From: Erigeron canadensis
Lineage: Eukaryota; Streptophyta; Magnoliopsida; Asterales; Asteraceae
Length of the DNA stretch: 64,000 bases
Assembly: GCF_010389155.1 (NCBI RefSeq)
Contig: NC_057764.1
Span: 8,184,001 to 8,248,000, forward strand
Direction of reading: 5' to 3'
A model generated the notes under the pieces. It made no database searches. It was given only the letters and a program-made list of their open reading frames with translations, and was not told the origin of the DNA. Below, piece after piece: positions 1 through 12,400 of this stretch (position 1 is its first letter; each line of letters starts with the position of its first letter). The position numbers were made by a program, and so were the translations under genes.

Positions 1-984
1 TTTAAGGTAAAAGAAATTAACCCCTTTTTATAGTTTTGACATTAAATTAATTTTCTAGTATTTTATTTTTGTATATGGGGTTAATTTAGTTGTAACTTTA
101 GCGGATAACGGGTAAAATACCCACCAATTTGAGAAGTGGGTCGTGGCACCCATAGGAAGTGCCAGACATTTTCTTTTGAATGTGAATCATACTTCCACTC
201 TTAATTTAATTTCTTCTTCCCTTCATGCATTCCTTCTCCTATTATTTCAAAATCAAAGAAAAACTCATCCAAGAGCAAAGTCTTTAATCATCACCATCAA
301 GTAATCTTTATTCAAGAATTCAAAAGCTAGGGTTTGTAGGTTGGTGGTGGTGGCCGAAATTTGAAGGAAAAAGGGGAAGAAATTGTGGCTTGAAAACCCT
401 AATCTATTATCTTCTATTGTTGAGGTATTGATTTCCCCAAAATTTAGTTTCCTCTTTCTTTTGAAATTAGGGTTCATGGATGAACCAAATTGGAGGTTTT
501 GCTAGAAATTGAATTATGATTGATTCTTCCCCAATTCCTTAGTTAACCTAGTTGTCATTGAGTTATATGATATGTTGTTTATGAAAATAATGAGTGCATG
601 TGATAATTTTTAGTTCTTGAGAAAAGATGAATTTTGACTAGTTATGGAATTATTGATGAAAATGGTAGGTTGAACTACCTAGTGTGTTTGTTAAAGAAAA
701 TGAAACTCAATGACAAATGGGTTGGGTTTTGGGTCTAGGAAGGCTAGTGATTGAGTATGACCAGGTTGAGCTAGTCATAGTTGTGAATGTAAGCTTATGC
801 ATTTTACGATATGATCATAGGTTGAAGATTGCTTGTGCTTGTTCATTTAGCATTATTATCTTTGTTGCGGAGGAGGTGAGTATATTTGCATACCCTTATG
901 TTTACGTTGGGTCAATTACCATGAGATGTGAATGTTCCAAGCATGGTAATTGATTTGGCATGAAGCCCATGTGGGGCATTGTTT

Positions 985-1074
985 ATGAGGCCTAAGAACC
1001 TCCGGGGCCTAAGAATCCCGATAGTTGATGTGACATGAGGCCTAAGAACCTCCGGGGCCTAAGAATCCCGATAG
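985..1074 (+). repeat. 40-bp direct-repeat doublet with 50-bp period
   Basis: A 40-bp unit starting ATGAGGCCTAAGAACC occurs at 985-1024 and 1035-1074, identical by eye, separated by 10 bp. The same doublet with the same 50-bp period is present inverted in copy B at 45572-45660. A similar design, two spaced copies of another sequence, is seen at 46741-46879. It looks like a fixed internal part of this LTR family. Confidence 0.8.
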
Positions 1075-1717
1075 ATATGATTGTTTAGCTTATATGGATC
1101 CATATATGTATTGTTTGTGTGCAAGGTGAATATGTATATGTGACATGACGATGCCATAGGTTACATGTGAAAGTCCTTGTACTAAGCCCTCCTTCGTATT
1201 CGTAAATGTATGCAAGTATATTCACTAAGCCTTTGCTTATTTTTTAGTTGTTTACACTTTTATAGGTAGTTCTGGAAGAAGGAACTAGTGTTCTTGATTT
1301 GAAGGAAGTGATTTAGAGCTTCAAGTTGATTTTTTTTGGAAGCTCTTGAAGGTATTAGGTCATCCTTGGGTGGATGACAATCCTTTGGTGTAAATACCTA
1401 GTTGTCCCTCTCCTTTGGCTCTTGGCACATTTTGATGTGATGGTCATATTCCTTGTTAAATTATGCAAATGAACTGGTGTAAAGTTGTTAGAATGTTGTC
1501 TAGTTGCAATATGGATGAAAATTGTGTCAAATTGGGTAAATGACCCGTTTGGTGGTGTTCATGGGTTTTGAAACTAGATGTTGTTGTGTGAAAGTCAAAA
1601 TGTGTTTATAATGTGGTTAGGAACTTTCAGTTTGCAGTTGGTGAAGCTCATTGTGTCATATGAAGGCTTTTAGTTGGTTCAAGTGTCAAAATGTTTAAAG
1701 GGTTGCTGGTCAGGTGT

Positions 1718-1894
1718 CCCACTGCGACGCAGTGGGGATGGTTTTTCCCACGGAAATAATTTCGTCTCTTCCCACTGCGGCGTAGTGGGGGACTTGTTTA
1801 ACCCACTGCGGTGCAGTGGGGCTCTTACCCTTTTGTTTCGAGGATTCCCATTGCGGCGCAGTGGGGAGTCCTCGACCCACTGCGGCGCAGTGGG
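1718..1894. repeat. Array of five 19-bp GC-rich palindromes
   Basis: Five near-perfect inverted repeats with consensus CCCACTGCGNCGCAGTGGG start at 1718, 1771, 1802, 1847 and 1876. Spacers are 34, 12, 26 and 10 bp, so long and short spacers alternate. Each unit can form a 7-9 bp stem with a tiny loop. Copy B carries six units with spacers 11, 26, 12, 27 and 10. Single-base changes are present (for example CGTAG at unit 2, CCATT at unit 4). Spacers are unrelated in sequence, which separates this from an ordinary tandem repeat. Confidence 0.85.
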
Positions 1895-1949
1895 GTGAAA
1901 AAAAAAAGTCTTGAATTTTCGGTTTATCGAGTTGGGTCCTTTCATAAAA

Positions 1950-2165
1950 GTGTAAAGATTGAAATTTCTGTGGTGAAAGTAAAAATAATAAAAAGTATAT
2001 TATTACTTAAAAATATTGTAGTTTAGTGCTAAAAATGTAAAGAGTGAAACTTCTGTTTTGAAAATAAATAGAATAAAAAGTTTACTAAAAAGTATTATAG
2101 TTTAGTGCTAAAAATGTAAAGATTGAAACTTATATGGTGAAAATAAAAAAAAATTAAAAATATAC
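1950..2165. repeat. Tandem repeat, three copies of about 80 bp
   Basis: Units begin with GTAAAGA(T/G)TGAAA at about 1950, 2036 and 2115 and share the tail GTAGTTTAGTGCTAAAAAT or a close variant. The third copy is partial. The sequence is AT-rich and has no coding signal. Confidence 0.75.
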
Positions 2166-2429
2166 TATTCTTTACACGTTTTTCGATACTTTATTTTTAA
2201 TATATATCTATCATAATATATATGTCTTAGTTGTCCTAATACCCGTACGATATACGGTAGATATATAGATGTATCATAAAGAAATTTGAATATGCCTCAT
2301 ACGTGATCCGTGAGTATGAAATAAATTGTGGTTAAAGTAAATCGATGATCGACGCTAAATTATAAAAAAAAAGTAATGATAAATATAATATATGTTTAGT
2401 TATAATTTTAAATCCACGTCAAATAACTA

Positions 2430-2780
2430 AGTCTAATAAGAAAATTGAATTTATATACAACTAAAAAAACTAATTTAACAAAAATAAATAAATTAAAAGG
2501 ACATATGTGTCGATCAAGGATTACGCCACGTGAGTTAAAGTTTAAATGTAAGTCTAATAAGAAAATTGAATTTATATGCAATTAAAAAACTAATTTAACA
2601 AAATAAATAAATTAAAAGGACATGTGTCGAACAAGGATTACGTCACATGAGTTAAAGTTTAATTCTAAGTCTAATAAGAAAGTTGAATTTATGTACAACT
2701 AAAAAAGCTAATTTAACAAAATAAATAAATTAAAAGGACATCTGTCGATTAAAAAATTATGCCACGTGTCGTTTCAAAAA
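2430..2780. repeat. Tandem repeat, three copies of about 118 bp
   Basis: Copies start with AGTCTAATAAGAAA at 2430, 2551 and 2668 and share internal AATAAATAAATTAAAAGGACA. Copies 1 and 2 are 121 and 117 bp; copy 3 diverges in its last third. The ACGTG-type core (CCACGTG, CACATG) recurs in each unit, but no gene start is close enough to call it regulatory. Confidence 0.8.
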
Positions 2781-4818
2781 TATGTCAATCTTGTTTTAGT
2801 TTATTGGTAAATTCTTAACAATAAAAAATGATCATTTTATATTTGATTCTCATTTTCATAATCCATGCCCCCTTAATCATGCTCCCCCATTCTCTCTTGG
2901 CTAGTTCACACGATTTGCCATAACCAAATGATCGGCCACTGTGTAACCGATGTACCCGAGCTTTACCTGATCCCACTCCCTCCCCTCGAAAAGCCTATAC
3001 AAAAAAGCAAAGACAATATGACAATCTTGTCATCACACCATCTGATGCTGGTGTATTTCTTGATACTTTGTGTTTCTTTTTTCCTAGTAAACACTTGACC
3101 AAGGTAGTATTTGCTTGAAAATATAATTTAACCCATATTAATTATATATTTACACACTTAATTGAGACCAAGGTAGTATAATATTTGCTTGATAGATCTC
3201 ATTTGCTAATGATACTTTCTTCTTCAATAAAACATGTTCGTATACATAAGAGTTAAAACTTGGGACTCTTGTGATGGTAGGATCCACTTTCCAAAGATTA
3301 TAACCATAGTGTTGTAAGATGAGGTGGAGGTCCGCAAATAATGATGGGTGGTCATATTTATGCTTGTGGTGATCTAGTAACATGTTGAAGGAAGAGGTAA
3401 CATGTTGAAGGTAGAGAAGATAACTAGCATAAAGGAGCACTGAGGCAGAACGATGAGTCACCGAAATTTTGCTGAACCGATAACTGAAAGAGAAGTAGAT
3501 CCCAATAAATCTCATGGGATTGCTTATTTTTCGGCTTATATGTTTATTGCTTGTTTTTTAAGCAAATCAGTTATAACAAACACTATATTGAAAGAAAATT
3601 ACTAATCCGCTGCTCATTTTAAAAAATTTGCACACAGGATAAATAGGTAGGTACCTATTTTCCTAGTCGAGAGAAAATCGCTGATATATAATTGCAGAAA
3701 CAATAACCCTTCCTGGGCCCCATGTTTGAGATGTAGTGAGCGAGATTTCTTGATCAAATTCAATGTTCTCAGGGGGCTATTAGGTCATAGGTGGTTTAGG
3801 TGGGTTACATTATCGGCTTGTAAAACTATCAACTGCTCATAAAATTCTCTATTCATGCACCATAATGACAATTTTTGGGCGAGGGAAACTATAATTCTCT
3901 TTGCTATATGCTATGTGGAAGGGGGGCAGTCGGTATATTGCAAAGTAAAACAGGTAGCTTCTAGCTTAAAACGGTAATGGAGTACCAACTACCAAGCCTT
4001 AAATCATAAGATGGTCCAATACTCCAACGTGGAAACTACTTCAAAGAGTCCTAGTGTTACCTATGATCAATTTAGAATCAAAATTCTGAGCACAAGTGCA
4101 CAACACATTATGAATATGAATATCTGATCAAATCATACGAAACACAATGAACAGCAAACCCGTAATTCCTTAAAAAAAGCAACCCAAAACAAAGAAATAA
4201 CACATGTTCAATCAAACACTTCAATAGCCATAGTATTTAGATGAAAGCAAAAATGGCGATAAAGTACCAACAGCCGTAAGAAACTGAAGAGGCGCAATTT
4301 CTTATCCTTCAAAGACTATACGACTAGTATGAGATTGCTGCAAGCTAACAAGTCATTGAACCACAAGATTTTATGCAGTCTAAATCGCAATAAACAAACA
4401 CCACAAAACAGCAATGTTAATGAGTGAGAGAAGTAATAGCAGCAAACTCATATAGCAGAGCCTCGTGTTATAGTTATTGGAGTTTCCTGTATAAAGGCAT
4501 GCTGATCATCCACGTATCTATATTAGAAGTACCAGGCAGCTATACCATGTTACCATATAATCTGATGGGAATGTCTGGTTCCTTCATCACTTAAATCCCA
4601 ATTTAATGGCCACATTTTAAAAAGTTTCAGCAAATAATCAACAGATAAGATGGATGGGAATTAGTCCATAAAGAGATGGATAAACAAGGAAAGAGTCAAA
4701 ACAATCTTATGTCAGTCACAACGAACTTAACCCATGTGACTTATAGGGTCCAACTCCCAGAACCTGACACGTGACTCCTTTCTCTTTAATTTAGTCAAAT
4801 ATAATTAGGGATTAGTAC
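2781..4818. other. Intergenic, no gene recognised
   Basis: No supported gene. A 121-codon open frame on the minus strand (3150-3515) has no recognisable domain or gene context and is treated as chance. Codon structure elsewhere is broken by frequent stops. Confidence 0.5.
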
Positions 4819-5071
4819 TTCAAAATGTAAACAACTTTACACGAATTGTTATAGTGTGTATCGAACTTCAATCATGTGCATTGTATGTGTTGAACTTTCA
4901 ATATGTATCCGACCAATTAAAAACTTACAAGTGACAGCTTATATGGTTGTCACGTATACATGGATACATACAATGCACATGATTTGAAAGTTAATTACAT
5001 ACAATGCACATGAATGAAGTTTCATACACACTATGACAATTCATGTAAAAGTTATTTACATTCTAAGATAC
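4819..5071. mobile_element. Inverted-repeat (MITE-like) element downstream of NAF1
   Basis: Left arm (about 4822-4915) and the reverse complement of the right arm (about 4965-5071) align for nearly 100 bp. Both contain AATGTAAA(C/T)AACTTT, TAGTGTGTAT and CATGTGCATTGTATG in order. The arms flank a short centre near 4930-4960. The right arm has an extra internal repeat of CATGTGCATTGTATG. No coding capacity is present and no target-site duplication was identified with confidence, so the superfamily is open. Confidence 0.65.
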
Positions 5072-5367
5072 CACCCATATAATTAATCAGCATCTAGGCT
5101 TATCAACTCCACGCATAAACGAAAGTAAAGGTGGTGGAGGTTAGATCTCTAGAAGTTAAAGTCCAAGGAAACAACTATAGCACATTACTCCCAACTAACA
5201 TACAATTTGAAGTTTTGAACATAATAAAACCAAATGCATGATATAACATCAGTTGTACAACCAGAGAACAGCTAGAGTCAAAGTAGCACTTAAGTCCTAG
5301 TATCAAATGATAAAAACAAGAAAACTAACCAGAAGCTTACAAAACTGTTATGCATTATGATTACAGA

Positions 5368-6495
5368 TCACCTGGACTGTGGACCACTTCTACCACGTCT
5401 GCCTCCTCTGAAACGACCACCGCCCCTTTGAAATGGTTGTCTTCCTCCACGGTTAGATAACCCATTTCCTTGATCAGAACTTTGAGAAGTTTGAGCATTT
5501 GCAGCAGCAGCAGCAAAAGGTGGTCTCAGATTGTTTTCCATTTGAAGTCCATTAGGCATTGCAACTCCTTGTTGTAAACCCTGAAACATCATTGGTGCAC
5601 CAACTTGTGACTGGTTGAAGTTATTCTGGGGCATGCCTGTAGGCCAAGACGCAAATGCAAGATTTGCACCATAATTGGGAGGAACACCTTGAACAAAATT
5701 AGAAGGAAACATCTGACCAGAGTTGTTAAACTGTGGAAGAAACGGAGCCAAATTTGGCAAACCAAGATTCTGGAAGGGCTGTTGAGTAAAACTCTGTTGC
5801 ATGAACGGTACATTAGACGGAAACCCGTTTTGTGGAAACCCAATATTTTGTGGCTGCATGGACGGGAACCCATTTGGCCAAACTCCCAAAGGAGGCCCAT
5901 TGAAGTTAGGTGTCTGTGAACTCTGTGCAAATCCCTGAGAACCACTTGTGGGTCCACCAGAGGAACCATTGACTTGTGATGGTGAAACTGCATGTGGCCC
6001 TCTCGTGGGCCCACCAGAAGAACCATTGACTTGTAAGTTAGCCAAACACTGTGGATCATTTTTCCACTTACCGCCCCGGTTTCTTGATTTCTTATCCTTT
6101 TTATGCCCGTTTTTCTGTTCACTTAAATTCCTTTTTGACATTTTAATCATTTTCTTGTACTCTGCTTCTTTCTCATCATCTGAAAACTCCAACTCTTCAG
6201 ATAACTCTTCATCATTTTCACCAGAAGCATCGTAGCCTTTTTTGTAAAGGTTGTTGTTATTTAGAACATAATCAGCAAACTCAGGAACAAAAGAGACCAA
6301 GCTGCCTTGTTGGATTGCAGTAGGGACTTCAATTTCTGAGTTGTAGCGAACGATATAGTAAGGATTTTTTACAGGTCCAAATATTTCATCCACTACTCCT
6401 AATGGCGATCTGCTTTCTGTGATCCATAGAATTGAACCCTCACTTAAGGGGTTATGATTCTCCACTCCTTCCACAATAACTTGTGCACCCATAAT
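5368..6495 (-). CDS. NAF1: NAF1 exon 3
   Basis: Codes for 375 aa plus stop. The acceptor is CAG followed by ATTATGGGTGCA at 6495. It carries the second half of the Naf1 beta-barrel, a charged linker (DEELSEELEFSDDEKEAEYK), a basic stretch, a long N/Q/P/G-rich low-complexity tail, and a terminal GAR-like run (RGGGRFRGGRRGR). This frame also shows two copies of a VNGSSGGPT motif near residue 170 of the exon. Confidence 0.92.
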   Translation of the reverse strand: MMGAQVIVEGVENHNPLSEGSILWITESRSPLGVVDEIFGPVKNPYYIVRYNSEIEVPTAIQQGSLVSFVPEFADYVLNNNNLYKKGYDASGENDEELSEELEFSDDEKEAEYKKMIKMSKRNLSEQKNGHKKDKKSRNRGGKWKNDPQCLANLQVNGSSGGPTRGPHAVSPSQVNGSSGGPTSGSQGFAQSSQTPNFNGPPLGVWPNGFPSMQPQNIGFPQNGFPSNVPFMQQSFTQQPFQNLGLPNLAPFLPQFNNSGQMFPSNFVQGVPPNYGANLAFASWPTGMPQNNFNQSQVGAPMMFQGLQQGVAMPNGLQMENNLRPPFAAAAANAQTSQSSDQGNGLSNRGGRQPFQRGGGRFRGGRRGRSGPQSR

Positions 6496-9400
6496 CTGTT
6501 GAAGTATCAAAAACTAGTCAATTGGACCATAAGTTGGATAAATATTGGAAACAAAAAATGGTGAGCTTTATATTTAGCACTCTTTTGTTTGCAATGAACT
6601 TACCGATAATACAACTCCGACTGGAAGTGTCTGATGATGAGGTTGTATCGTGACAGTCACTGGAGGGACTGGAGGGAGATCCTGCAATTAAAATTGTCAT
6701 AAAGAAACAAGAGAGACCCGTTAGGATAATACAAGAATATTATCTTGTCTACACAACATGTACTGATCTTTATATGCCAACTCCAAAAGATTAGAATACG
6801 AGGCAACCAAGCTGATCTTAAATGTTGACATGTTGTATACTATAACAGACAAGCTAGCTCTCATAACCACTTACTTTATAATGTGCCACCTCCAGAAAGA
6901 TTCATGGCATATTGGCAAGTTGTTAGAGCTTGCCACTTTAAATGGAGCAACTAATAAGTGGTGTGACATTGTTCAATCTTGCAAGTGAAGGGCATAGAAA
7001 TCTATTTGGGGGGTCATACAAAGAAAAAAAGAGATTGTTGTTGACTGTTAAATTTAAAAAGGCACCTACAGGTGACAGACTGACAGGTACCCACAGCCAA
7101 TTCAATCAGATGTCATGGTTTGTAGAGCAGATTCACCCATGATGAATAGAGCATACCAGCCACCCATCCACAATCCGCCAACTAATCTACCCATTCCCAC
7201 GGGTGAAAGTTCACAGGTTTACCCATCCACCATGACGGGGCATCCATGGGTCTGAAGAACCCCTCTAGCACGCAAGTTAATGGGTTTTAGGCTTAAAAAT
7301 ATATATATCAGGCAGTGTTGTTAAAGGCTAGCGCCTCTTGCGCCTAGGCGCAAAAGGCGGGCGAGGCGCACCTCCAGCCCCTGAAACCCTAGGCCCAAGT
7401 CGACCATGAAAAAGGAGGTCAACGACGGTCAACTGTGGTGGTCAACGACGGTCAAAATAGTTTAATGGGTTGAGATTCATTCAAGATCCGGCCGAATCGT
7501 GGCTAGATCTAATGAGTGACCATAGTCGTTTAAGAAGATAAAAGAAGATAGTGAAAATATAAAATGGGGGGAAGAAAAAATTATGTTTTTTTTATATATG
7601 TTTATAATAGTCTAATAATTTGAAGTTTTTGGTTGAAAAGTTATTTTTTGAATGATATTTGGTTTTATAACGGATATCTGATTTTTTTTACTATTATTTT
7701 TCACTATATATAAATATTTTATATTTATTTACTTAGTGCGCTTCTTTTCCCGGGCGTGCGCTTTTTTTGCGCCTCTCGCCTTCGCCCTATTTGGGTCTTT
7801 GTGCTTTGAGGTCGCTTTCGCTTTTGACAACTATGATATCAGGTAACAAAGGTTGTGATCATGTGAGAATGCATGGAAACGGATGAAAACTGATCATGAT
7901 CCTATTAGAGATAGTAAATATTACATTCTTTATTTGCATAGGTAGAAATTGTATTATGTGATTACACAGGAATATGAGGCTGATCTAGCTGATGCGCTAA
8001 ATGCAGCACAGCAAGCAATGTAATCTAACTGCTATCCTGATAAGTTTGTGGAAACCAAACACAACAATAAAGAAATTAGTTTTATAATTCGGTCACAAGA
8101 AATGCAGCAATGAAGAGTGACATTGGAGAGGTGAAGGGAATAACTTGCTTTCACAAACAAGGAAAGTTATTCAGTTCTCGAAAACAGCTTGAAACCAATA
8201 GCGTGGGAGAATTAAGATGTTGGAAAGAAATGCTAACAGGTTTCATTGCAAATTGACTTTATTTCATGTCTTAAAAACTAGAATAATTGTCATCAAAATA
8301 ATGGATTTGAAAAGGACATAATTAGTATGTCTACGCTTGTAAGAGATGTTTAAAGAAGAATTATTCGTAGATATGCAATTAACGGAAGATGCTATCAAGA
8401 TGTAGCCAAGTAGCTAAAGACATCCATGTCTAAAAATATTGAACACTTATCTTCTTATAAACACCAATCTTTAGTTGTGATCAAAGACAAATTGAAAATA
8501 CAAAATATTTGCATTATAAGTCAGAGCCACACTTGTTTGGCCTTCACCATTCTAACAAAAAAAAAAACTCATGAAGTATTCCCACCAGATTTATACTATT
8601 TTTCCTGCTTAGACTATTGTCTTGCCAGATTAATCAGTTGTAATTTGTAAACTTTAAAAGATTAAATAAAACTAGCTTAAACATGATTTAGTTTTTTTTT
8701 GGGTAAAGGGAGCAAAAAATCCCCGGTTAGCTTTTATAACAACACCCAAAAAATATGACTTACAAGTAGTAAGGCAGAAGTACCATACTAGTTCATACAT
8801 ACGACAATACCGTATGCATGTGGAACAAGCTAAAAGCAAAACAAGAAAAACCTATACATAATAGAAGGGAAATAATCTAGACAATACATAATAAGCAATC
8901 TAATATGTAACTGGGTAGCTCAAGGGCGAACTAAACATGATTTAGTTCACAATTATACCAGCAGATTATAAGTTAAAAATCTTTGTGCTGGTCAATTTGC
9001 AGTTCGCTAGACCTCTCCTTATTTATAAACTTTTAAAATTCTATGCTTTTTGGTTTTTCATTTATTCGCGGACTATTTTGCCATTGGAATATTATACTTA
9101 CTTTATAATTGAAGTATAATTATGATTGTAAGTTTTTCATTAACATGTGAATTGTTATTAGCAATTGTAGCCTTGAGGCAAGTCTAGAAATATAAAATTT
9201 GGTTATTACTTTACTTCGTTCAAATGAGTGTCTTGACATGAGCTATTTTTACAGCAAAGAATTACCTGCAGATATTAACAAGTTTGATTAAGTGATTATG
9301 AGGAGCAACTATTACTATGATTTTATTAGTTATGTATCTTCGATGGTGTAAAACTCGTGAATTAGGAGTGCCGTTTCTTTAGAAAATAAATCAAGTTTTT

Positions 9401-12400
9401 AAAAATAGATGAGTATTTGAAGACATAGATATATATTAGCTAAAATATTGTAGCTAATATATGCCCATGTTATATCTATGTCTATAAATGCATACTCTTA
9501 TCCCTATCCGGGTACAATATCCTTACCTTACTAAAATGACTAAAAACTAATATAAACCCTGTAAACAAATATTAAGCAAATTAATTATCAACAATACACC
9601 CGTTCCCACAAGACAGCTTGTCCTCAACAAAGAACTTTGAATGACTTTTTTACTCTTCCAGATAAAATATTTGTCCATATATTTCTAAATACCGAAAATT
9701 ATAAAGACACTTAAGTAATTAACTTCCACAAACTCAAACAAATTACTAATTACCACTTCTTTATGTTTATACAGTTCCTTATTTATGTAGCGATATAAGC
9801 TTGAGGTTATGGCTGCAAAGGTAATCGCAGCACAGCACACGGTGGAAGATTAAGCAATGACAACTGAAATTGCAGAGCCGAAGAAAAAATGGAGTTCACG
9901 TGATAGTCACATGAATTGCTAACCAGCCAACGATTTTCGTTCTAGATCGGGCGTACCGGATTACGGTACGGTTGTGATCCAAATTGCTCAGGATTGCGAA
10001 TTGAAAACAGAAAGCAGCGTTCCAAATGGTTGTCCAAACAGTACCCAATCCTCTCCAGTAGATATAGGTCATTACAATCGTGTTACAGATGTGTACGGTT
10101 GGGCGATTTGTTGTAAAAATTTGGTATATTCCTGATGAAGAATAGAATCATAGTCTGCTGTTGGTTGCATTAAACGAGTCAACGAATCCGACATCTAAAA
10201 GTTATGAGTATTGCCTTTTCCTTAAATTCTGTTTGCAGAATGTTTATTAAATTCTTGGACTCACTATTAAGTATTTGTGAATCAGTGAATGTATAAACTA
10301 TATAATTTTGTACTATAAACATATATGAAAATAACAATATTATTTGATGGGTACACGGTACCAATTTATATGGTACACCGTACTGGTATGTATATAGTAC
10401 CGAAGCGACCCGAAATAAGTCTAGCGCCTGTAATACCTAATTTAGGGATATGGCAAATCACAACCCCATACCGGTGTGATCCCACTTCCATGTGACTATG
10501 GTTTGCGTATATAAACGAGAATGGTATGCTGAAAGAAAGCATTTCCCTTCTTAAAAAGCTGATTAAAACAGAGTTAGAAGGGCTTGAGTGTATGATCATG
10601 CTATTTCACCCTACAGTTAATAAACATCTCATGAGTCGCGCCTGTGACCTCTGATTTCTTAAAAAACAAGTCTTAGTTTTATGACTTAAATATATCAATG
10701 CAGACATGATGCAAAGAGATATGGTCGGAGATAATTGTAAAGGATTAAACCATGTATGTTTTGCACTTGTGCCACATGGGAGTATTGATGGACACTGTGG
10801 CTGGCTTAAATGCAGAAAACACTCAAACAGTCTCCTTTACCATGGCCTACGTAAGTCAAATTCTCTAGTGTCTCAGCTACGGGAGAACAATGATAACACA
10901 AGAAGTGAACTAGAGTGTTTAGTATGCTTCGAGGGAAGTTACAGTCTGATATCAACACTAATTTAATCATAACTCAAGAAAAGAAGAAACTTAGATGCTC
11001 TTGACCAAAGTAACTAATTCCGAAAAAAGGATAAAGACCTACAAATTTTGGGATGAAGCGATGTTAGAACGGCCAACGGTCTATTCGTATGAAACATGAG
11101 TTTTCTATGCTAGAACATGAGTTTTTGGATGAATCAAACTCTTGTCGATCTTTGTATAAAAAGTCAACATTTTCACAGCGTAACTTGACAAAATAGTTAA
11201 CCGTAGGTCGACATGGTGGGCAGGGACTCTTACTTCTACAACAAGATGAGACTGCCTGATGTGAGCTACAGACTTATCAACAACAGTAAAATATTCGTTA
11301 CTATTTAGCATGTGTTACTGAGCCAAATTAAGCTTTGTTTACACTCATTACCATTGCTAGTTTGTAGCAAATAGTCATAGCGACAGCAAATCGATAAATA
11401 TATATAAAACCAGCCTTTGCTGGTTGATGTTCTACCATAACAGCAAAGAAGCCTTGATATACCAGTTTATTTCGGTCTTAGCTGACAAATTAAAAATCAT
11501 GAATGCAAACAGCCATTTATGAATATAGCTAAGCAAGATTTTAAACGCACATTACTAATAGAGCCACTAGCATCGTAATGACAAATAGATATATTATCCT
11601 TAACTGATTACTCAAATAAAAACTAGCACAACTCCACACTCATGTACCAATAACAAGCCAATAACTTGAAGAAAACAGAAACAAAATTAAAGGGCATGAA
11701 GATGCAGTTATGAATTACCTGAACCTCATTCCGGGATCGAATAGGCCCTTTAACAACATCTTCTTCGTCGCCGTCATCGTTATCACTCCAAGCAACCATC
11801 TCCTCCATTATTTCACCTTCTTCCATTTCACCATCCCCTTTCACTTTCTTTCCCTCATCGTCCTCCTCACTATCCTCCTCCTCCTCATCCTCATCATCAC
11901 TACTACTACTAGACGACCCCGAGGAGGAGGACGAAGAAGAATCATCCTCTACCTCTTCCTCTTCCTCATTATCATTATCATCCAACTCAACCTTAACATC
12001 TCCATTATTAATACCATTTGTATCGATTTTGTCTTCATTTTCAACGACCACCTCATCCTTGATAACTAAACTAGTACTTTCTATCCCATCAGCAGCATCT
12101 GATGATGTTAAACAAACCTTATCCATACGTTGTTGGATCAAATCATCTAATTTGTCACAAACATCAACCTCCTCTTGTTTGATTATTATATCTATTTCTT
12201 TGTTGTTAACTTCCTCCTCCTCCTCCACCAAATTAGGCTTTGAATTCATAATAGCAACAATATCTTTGTCAACCCCCCACTCTTCAAAGTTCAACAAAGA
12301 ATCGATAAAAGAATCAGATGGGAACTCTTCAATAAAAGAAGGAGATTCTTTGGTTTTGATTATTATTGGATTATTATTATTATTATTATTACTATTATTA

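Larger units (their letters stand above)
1..1900 (+). repeat. LTR-like repeat, copy A (5' side cut by window edge)
   Basis: Noncoding repeat that recurs in opposite orientation at 44733-46344 (copy B). Shared landmarks, in the same order, are a leader-like stretch with CCCTAA and GGCCGAAA (about 330-480), a 40-bp direct-repeat doublet (985-1074) and a cluster of GC-rich palindromes (1718-1894). In copy B the palindromes end at TATTACA, a plausible LTR terminus, so I read both as LTR fragments of one retrotransposon family, probably Ty3/Gypsy. No internal protein domain is attached here, and the true left end lies outside the window. The short open frames across the palindromes are by-products of the repeats. 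Confidence 0.55.
6682..11718 (-). other. NAF1 intron 1 (5,037 bp)
   Basis: Donor GTAATT at 11718 and acceptor TTGCAG ending at 6682. Its length is explained in part by a 523-bp hAT MITE (7313-7835) and a 239-bp LINE-like retroposon (8694-8932). Nothing else coding is supported. Stretches at 9870-10160 and 10350-10600 contain GTACCG-rich sequence but show no recognisable element ends. Confidence 0.8.

Noticed and set aside
1718..1894. CRISPR-like array
   Set aside because: Units are palindromes with unequal, alternating 10-34 bp spacers in a plant nuclear repeat; no Cas genes and no bacterial context.
1674..2026. Open frames across the palindromes giving PLRRSG and HCGAVG peptides
   Set aside because: The peptides are translations of the GC-rich palindromes in several frames and on both strands; no conserved protein is involved. 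The same applies to 44628-45131.
3150..3515. 121-codon open frame on the minus strand
   Set aside because: No recognisable domain, no splice context, no repeat match; treated as chance.
10366..10966. Small open frames inside NAF1 intron 1
   Set aside because: No domain and no conservation clue; intronic.
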